Assembly (NCBI GenBank): GCA_002397315.1
Contig: DHAE01000018.1
Location: 26,400 to 90,399, forward strand
Origin: Comamonadaceae bacterium UBA4962
GTDB lineage: Bacteria; Pseudomonadota; Gammaproteobacteria; Burkholderiales; Burkholderiaceae_C
Reading direction: 5' to 3'
DNA: 64,000 nt
Positions within the stretch are counted from its first letter, which is position 1. Every line of letters starts with the position of its first letter. The translations under genes and the position numbers were made by a program. Positions 60,780 to 64,000 of this stretch are shown one piece after another. The notes beneath the pieces were generated by a model. It did no database searches. It was not told where the DNA came from and worked only from the letters and a program-made list of their open reading frames with translations.

Positions 60780-63440
60780 CTACGCAGCGTTCGGCGCGGA
60801 TCCGCCTGCCGAACCCTTGGACTGCGAAGGGGCCACGGTGAGCGCATCCACCGGATCGCTCGGCGCGGTGTGGCGCGGCGCCATGGCCGTGGTCGTCGTC
60901 GTGGGCGGCGAGAGGGCGAGCCCGGCCTGCCGCAGCGTCTCCAGGATGGAGAACAGCAGGTCGCTCTTCACGCCGCCCGTGTTGCGCGGGTTGACCACGT
61001 GGCCGATGGCGAGGAAGGTGAGCGTGCCGTCCACGATGCCTTCGAGCTGGACGATGGGCGCGGGTGCGTCGAGCACGTCCGGGTGCGAGGTGAAGGCGTC
61101 GAGGATCAGTTGCCGCATGCGCTGCGCGTCGGTGTCGAGCGGGGCCGGCAGGCGCAGCAGCACGCGGCCCTGGGCGCCGCCCCAGGTCATGTTGCGCACG
61201 GTCTTGGTGATGAACTCCGAGTTGGGCACGATCACGGTGGAGTGGTCGCCGAGCTGGATTTCGGTGGCGCGCACGTTGATGCGGCGGATGTCGCCCTCGG
61301 TGTCGCCGAGCTTCACCCAGTCGCCCACCTTCACCGGGCGTTCGGCCAGCAGGATCAGGCCGGAGATGAAGTTCTGCACGATGGCCTGCAGCCCGAAGCC
61401 GATGCCCACCGAGAGCGCGCTCGCCACCCAGGCGATGCGCTCCACGCTGATGCCCAGCGCCGCGAGCGCGGCCGCGATCACCATCACGCCGCCGAAGTAG
61501 CCGAGCAGGGTGGTGATGGAACTGCGCATGCCCGGCTCCAGCGTGGTGCTGGGGAAGTACCGGTCGCTCAGCCAGCGCTTGATCATGCGGATGCCGACGA
61601 AGCCCGCGGCGATCACGCCCAGTGCCGTCAGCAGCGCCTGCGGCGCCAGCGAGAAGTTGCCCAGGTTCAGGCCCTGGTCGAGCGCGCTGCCGCGGCGGAA
61701 CAGCTCATCGGGCCCGGTGCCGAACGGCGCCAGCAGGGCCACGATCAGGTAGAAGAACAGCACGACGCGCAGCGCGCCGGAGACGATCACCGCGGCCTGG
61801 TCGAGCAGGCGCGGGTCGATGCCCATGCCGGTGTGCAGGCGCTGGCCGAAACCACTGCGCGACGACAGCACGGCGTCGCTGACATCGTCCACGAGCTGGT
61901 AGAGCAGGTAGGCGGTGGCGAAGACGACGCCGCTCCAGACCATCTGGCGCGCGAGCGCCCCGGCCAGCGCGATGAAACCGAAGGCCACCAGCAGCAGAAC
62001 GGCGAGCGAGGCGATGCCCGCCAGCGCGACCAGCAGGCCCACCCAGAGTGGGCGAGCGGGGGGCGGCGCGGGCGCCGCGGGCGCGTCGCCGCTGCCTGCC
62101 GCCGCATCGGAGGCCGGGGCGGTGGCCGCCGCCGGGGCGTTGAGCTGGCGCACGGCCGAGGCGACGATGGCCGCCACGAGCAGGGCGAAGCAGGCCTGGG
62201 CGGTCACGTCCGCGGCCAGGCTGGCGCTGACGGCGGCGTTGATCTCGGTCACCATGCCGCCGAGGGCCGCGACGATCGCGATGCACCAGGGATAGGGGCT
62301 CAGCCGGCGGGCGAGGTCGTCGGGCAGCGAAGGCAGGCGCCAGGAACTGCGTTTGCGCGACAGCAGCGCATGCCCCAGGCCGATGGTGAAGGCCGCGAAC
62401 ACCGCGAGGCCCACGGTGGTATGGCCCAGGTCCTGCAGCCGCTCGCCGAGGTTGTCGCCGGTGTCCAGCCCGCTCAGCAGCCACTGCGCCGCCAGGCCGG
62501 TGAAGGCCACGTTCGCCAGCACCGAAGCCGTGGCGAGCAGGGAGCGCCGCAGGCGGCCGGCGGGCAGCTTGGCGGGCGCGATGCGCACCAGCAGGCGCTC
62601 GCCGGCCCAGTTGCCGCCCACCAGCAGCACCAGCGCGCCCAGCAGGCTGATGAGGAAGGCCCGGCGCCGCTCGGGCTCCAGCGCGCGCCGCACGGCCTGG
62701 CGGGCTTCGATGGCGAGCACGGAGAGGCGCTGGGTGTCGGTGGCCCAGGCCGCCCGCACGTTGCGCCAGAAGGCGGCACCCAGGGGGGAATCGGCGCGCG
62801 CGGTGAGTTCGGCCTGGAACTGCTGGCGGCGCTGGCGCAGCAGGTCGGCGCCGAGCTGCTCGGCATCGACGGCGATCAGCCGGGCGAGCTTGAGGTCCGC
62901 ATCGACGGTACCCCGCTGCTTGGCGAGTGCGCTGCGCTGCTCGGCGACGTCGGGCGCATCGGCGGGGGCGCCTTTTTCGGGCGCGGGGCCGAGGCCCGCG
63001 AGCCGGCTGTCGAGATCGGCCAGTTCGCTCGTGCGGCGGGCCACCACCTGTTCGGCCGTGGCGCCGACGGCATAGGCTTCGTTGACGAGCCGGCGGCCGT
63101 CGTCGTCTTCGCCGAGCTTGCGCGGGATCGCCTCCAGGCGCTTGCGCAGGTCGTCCACGGAGGGCAGCGGCACGTCGGGATCGTCGGCAGCCGCCGCAGC
63201 CGCTGCGGCGGCCGATGCCGCGGCGGCACGCGAGGCGGCGGCGCTGGCGCCGGCCGCTGGGGCCGAAGCGCTGCCCTGAGGCGGCGCGGCCCATGCCGAT
63301 GGGGCGGCGAGCGGCCCGGTCAGCAGCAGCGCGGCCAGCAGGAGCGCGGTGCCGGCGGCGTGCGGAATGAGAGGCCGAAGGCCCTGGAGGGCGCGCCGCA
63401 GAAGGCGCGGGAGGCGATGAAAAGGAATGGTCGAGTCCAT
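60780..63440 (-). CDS. Large MscS-family mechanosensitive channel with DUF3772-type N-terminal domain
   Basis: This 886-residue protein has a signal or anchor helix (TALLLAALLLTGPLAAPSA, near 30-50), a periplasmic Ala-rich and helical region (about 50-210) of DUF3772 type, about ten membrane helices (about 215-690), and the MscS core near residues 690-850. In that core SVGIGFGLQAIVQNFISGLI is the pore helix and VKVGDWVKLGDTEGDIRRIN the beta domain. It resembles the longer YbdG/MscK-like channels rather than small MscS. The stop codon abuts the Bug gene's stop with no gap. ATG 63440 begins a plausible signal. Confidence 0.9.
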   Translation of the reverse strand: MDSTIPFHRLPRLLRRALQGLRPLIPHAAGTALLLAALLLTGPLAAPSAWAAPPQGSASAPAAGASAAASRAAAASAAAAAAAAADDPDVPLPSVDDLRKRLEAIPRKLGEDDDGRRLVNEAYAVGATAEQVVARRTSELADLDSRLAGLGPAPEKGAPADAPDVAEQRSALAKQRGTVDADLKLARLIAVDAEQLGADLLRQRRQQFQAELTARADSPLGAAFWRNVRAAWATDTQRLSVLAIEARQAVRRALEPERRRAFLISLLGALVLLVGGNWAGERLLVRIAPAKLPAGRLRRSLLATASVLANVAFTGLAAQWLLSGLDTGDNLGERLQDLGHTTVGLAVFAAFTIGLGHALLSRKRSSWRLPSLPDDLARRLSPYPWCIAIVAALGGMVTEINAAVSASLAADVTAQACFALLVAAIVASAVRQLNAPAAATAPASDAAAGSGDAPAAPAPPPARPLWVGLLVALAGIASLAVLLLVAFGFIALAGALARQMVWSGVVFATAYLLYQLVDDVSDAVLSSRSGFGQRLHTGMGIDPRLLDQAAVIVSGALRVVLFFYLIVALLAPFGTGPDELFRRGSALDQGLNLGNFSLAPQALLTALGVIAAGFVGIRMIKRWLSDRYFPSTTLEPGMRSSITTLLGYFGGVMVIAAALAALGISVERIAWVASALSVGIGFGLQAIVQNFISGLILLAERPVKVGDWVKLGDTEGDIRRINVRATEIQLGDHSTVIVPNSEFITKTVRNMTWGGAQGRVLLRLPAPLDTDAQRMRQLILDAFTSHPDVLDAPAPIVQLEGIVDGTLTFLAIGHVVNPRNTGGVKSDLLFSILETLRQAGLALSPPTTTTTAMAPRHTAPSDPVDALTVAPSQSKGSAGGSAPNAA

Positions 63441-63501
63441 GGCAGGACCGGGAAGGGTATCACCGCGCGGCCGAGTGCCCGCAGAGTCCGCTCCGCAGCG
63501 G

Positions 63502-64000
63502 CTACCCGTGGGCCAGCGCCCGCACCGGGGTGGCGGCCGGCAAGGGGTCGACCGGTCCGGAGTCGTGCGGCAGGCGGAAGACGGCCACCGCGTCCACGAG
63601 ACTCTGCGCCTGCTGGCGCATCTGGCTGGCGGCGGCGGCCATTTCTTCCACCAGCGCGGCGTTCTGCTGGGTGGTCTGGTCGATGCTGCCCACGGCGCTG
63701 CTGATCTGGGCCACGCCGGTGCTTTGTTCGCTGCTGGCAGCGGTGATGTCGCCGACGATGCCGGTGACGCTGCGGATTGCGCCCACGATCTCGCCCATCG
63801 TGGTGCCGGCGGCATCCACCAGCGCAGTGCCGCTCTGCACGCGTCCCACGCTGTCGCCGATCAGCCCCTTGATCTCGCGGGCCGCCTCGGCGCTGCGGCC
63901 CGCCAGGCTGCGCACCTCGCTGGCCACCACCGCGAAACCGCGGCCCTGGTCGCCCGCACGGGCGGCTTCCACGGCGGCATTCAGCGCCAGGATGTTGGTC
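63502..64000 (-). CDS. Methyl-accepting chemotaxis protein, C-terminal part, truncated by window edge
   Basis: The visible 165 residues are the end of a chemoreceptor: NILALNAAVEAARAGDQG of the hairpin tip, FAVVASEVRSLAGRSAEAAREIKGLI, and the returning helix with a Gln/Ala-rich methylation region. The tail (FRLPHDSGPVDPLPA) lacks the NWETF pentapeptide that binds CheR in some receptors. The sensor part lies beyond the right edge. It is not a duplicate of the receptor at 18238; its sequence differs outside the tip. Confidence 0.94.
   Translation of the reverse strand, partial: TNILALNAAVEAARAGDQGRGFAVVASEVRSLAGRSAEAAREIKGLIGDSVGRVQSGTALVDAAGTTMGEIVGAIRSVTGIVGDITAASSEQSTGVAQISSAVGSIDQTTQQNAALVEEMAAAASQMRQQAQSLVDAVAVFRLPHDSGPVDPLPAATPVRALAHG

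Noticed and set aside
63502..64000. The right-edge chemoreceptor as a duplicate of the one at 18238
   Set aside because: They share only the universally conserved hairpin tip. Flanking and tail sequences differ clearly.

Overview
The window is a GC-rich (about 70%) chromosomal segment from a betaproteobacterium of the Comamonadaceae, most probably Acidovorax/Paracidovorax. This rests on protein sequences read by eye, on gene orders typical of that family (pilB-pilC-pilD-coaE-zapD-yacG, rplU-rpmA-obgE-proB with rppH/proS, petABC-sspA-sspB, hemA-prfA-prmC-grxD), on a Bug-family solute receptor, and on intergenic repeats of a style I associate with Comamonadaceae. No database search was possible. 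Every base lies in or near a recognisable gene and no stretch over 300 bases lacks one. I see no transposase, phage gene, CRISPR array or rRNA.

Region 1 (1-14,837) is the end of a hydroxamate siderophore locus. Two NRPS genes read in from the left edge: the tail of one (A-PCP) and a complete terminal C-A-PCP-TE protein. A TonB receptor with a Fur-like box follows on the minus strand. Next comes a minus-strand set (FhuF-like reductase, hydroxyornithine formyltransferase, IucB-type acetyltransferase). A divergent plus-strand set (PvdE-type exporter, ornithine N5-hydroxylase, Sfp-type phosphopantetheinyl transferase) completes it. Residues read from the two A domains suggest Ser, then Thr, as the last residues loaded. 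Together the genes cover hydroxylation and acylation of ornithine, carrier activation, assembly, export, uptake and iron release.

Region 2 (15,000-27,550) holds a small PASDP-motif protein and a membrane protein, then trpS, a site-2 protease, a chemoreceptor, yciO, an RNase AM-type PHP phosphatase, recJ with an RpfE-like gene, lolC-lolD, a pdxA homologue and mscL. Region 3 (27,680-40,250) holds petABC, sspA-sspB, tRNA-Thr(TGT), a DciA-like gene, an M23 peptidase, secA, argJ, a DUF815 ATPase, a MutT-type Nudix gene, yacG and zapD. Region 4 (40,260-46,030) is the type IV pilus set with coaE, then tRNA-Pro(CGG) and ispB.

Region 5 (46,200-53,900) holds rplU-rpmA, obgE, proB, rppH/proS, a lytic transglycosylase and a PaeA/YtfL-like membrane protein. 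Region 6 (54,000-64,000) holds a Lon-like AAA+ ATPase, grxD, prmC, prfA, hemA, a small membrane protein, a Bug receptor, a large MscS-family channel and the end of another chemoreceptor.

The least ordinary features are non-coding. A family of three ~95-115 bp palindromes keeps its pairing while the arm sequence changes. A nested dyad sits in the divergent siderophore promoter region. A stem-loop abuts the secA start, which has no Shine-Dalgarno. A repeat-like element lies between lolC and lolD and supplies the lolD ribosome site. I found no convincing wholly new multi-gene system.
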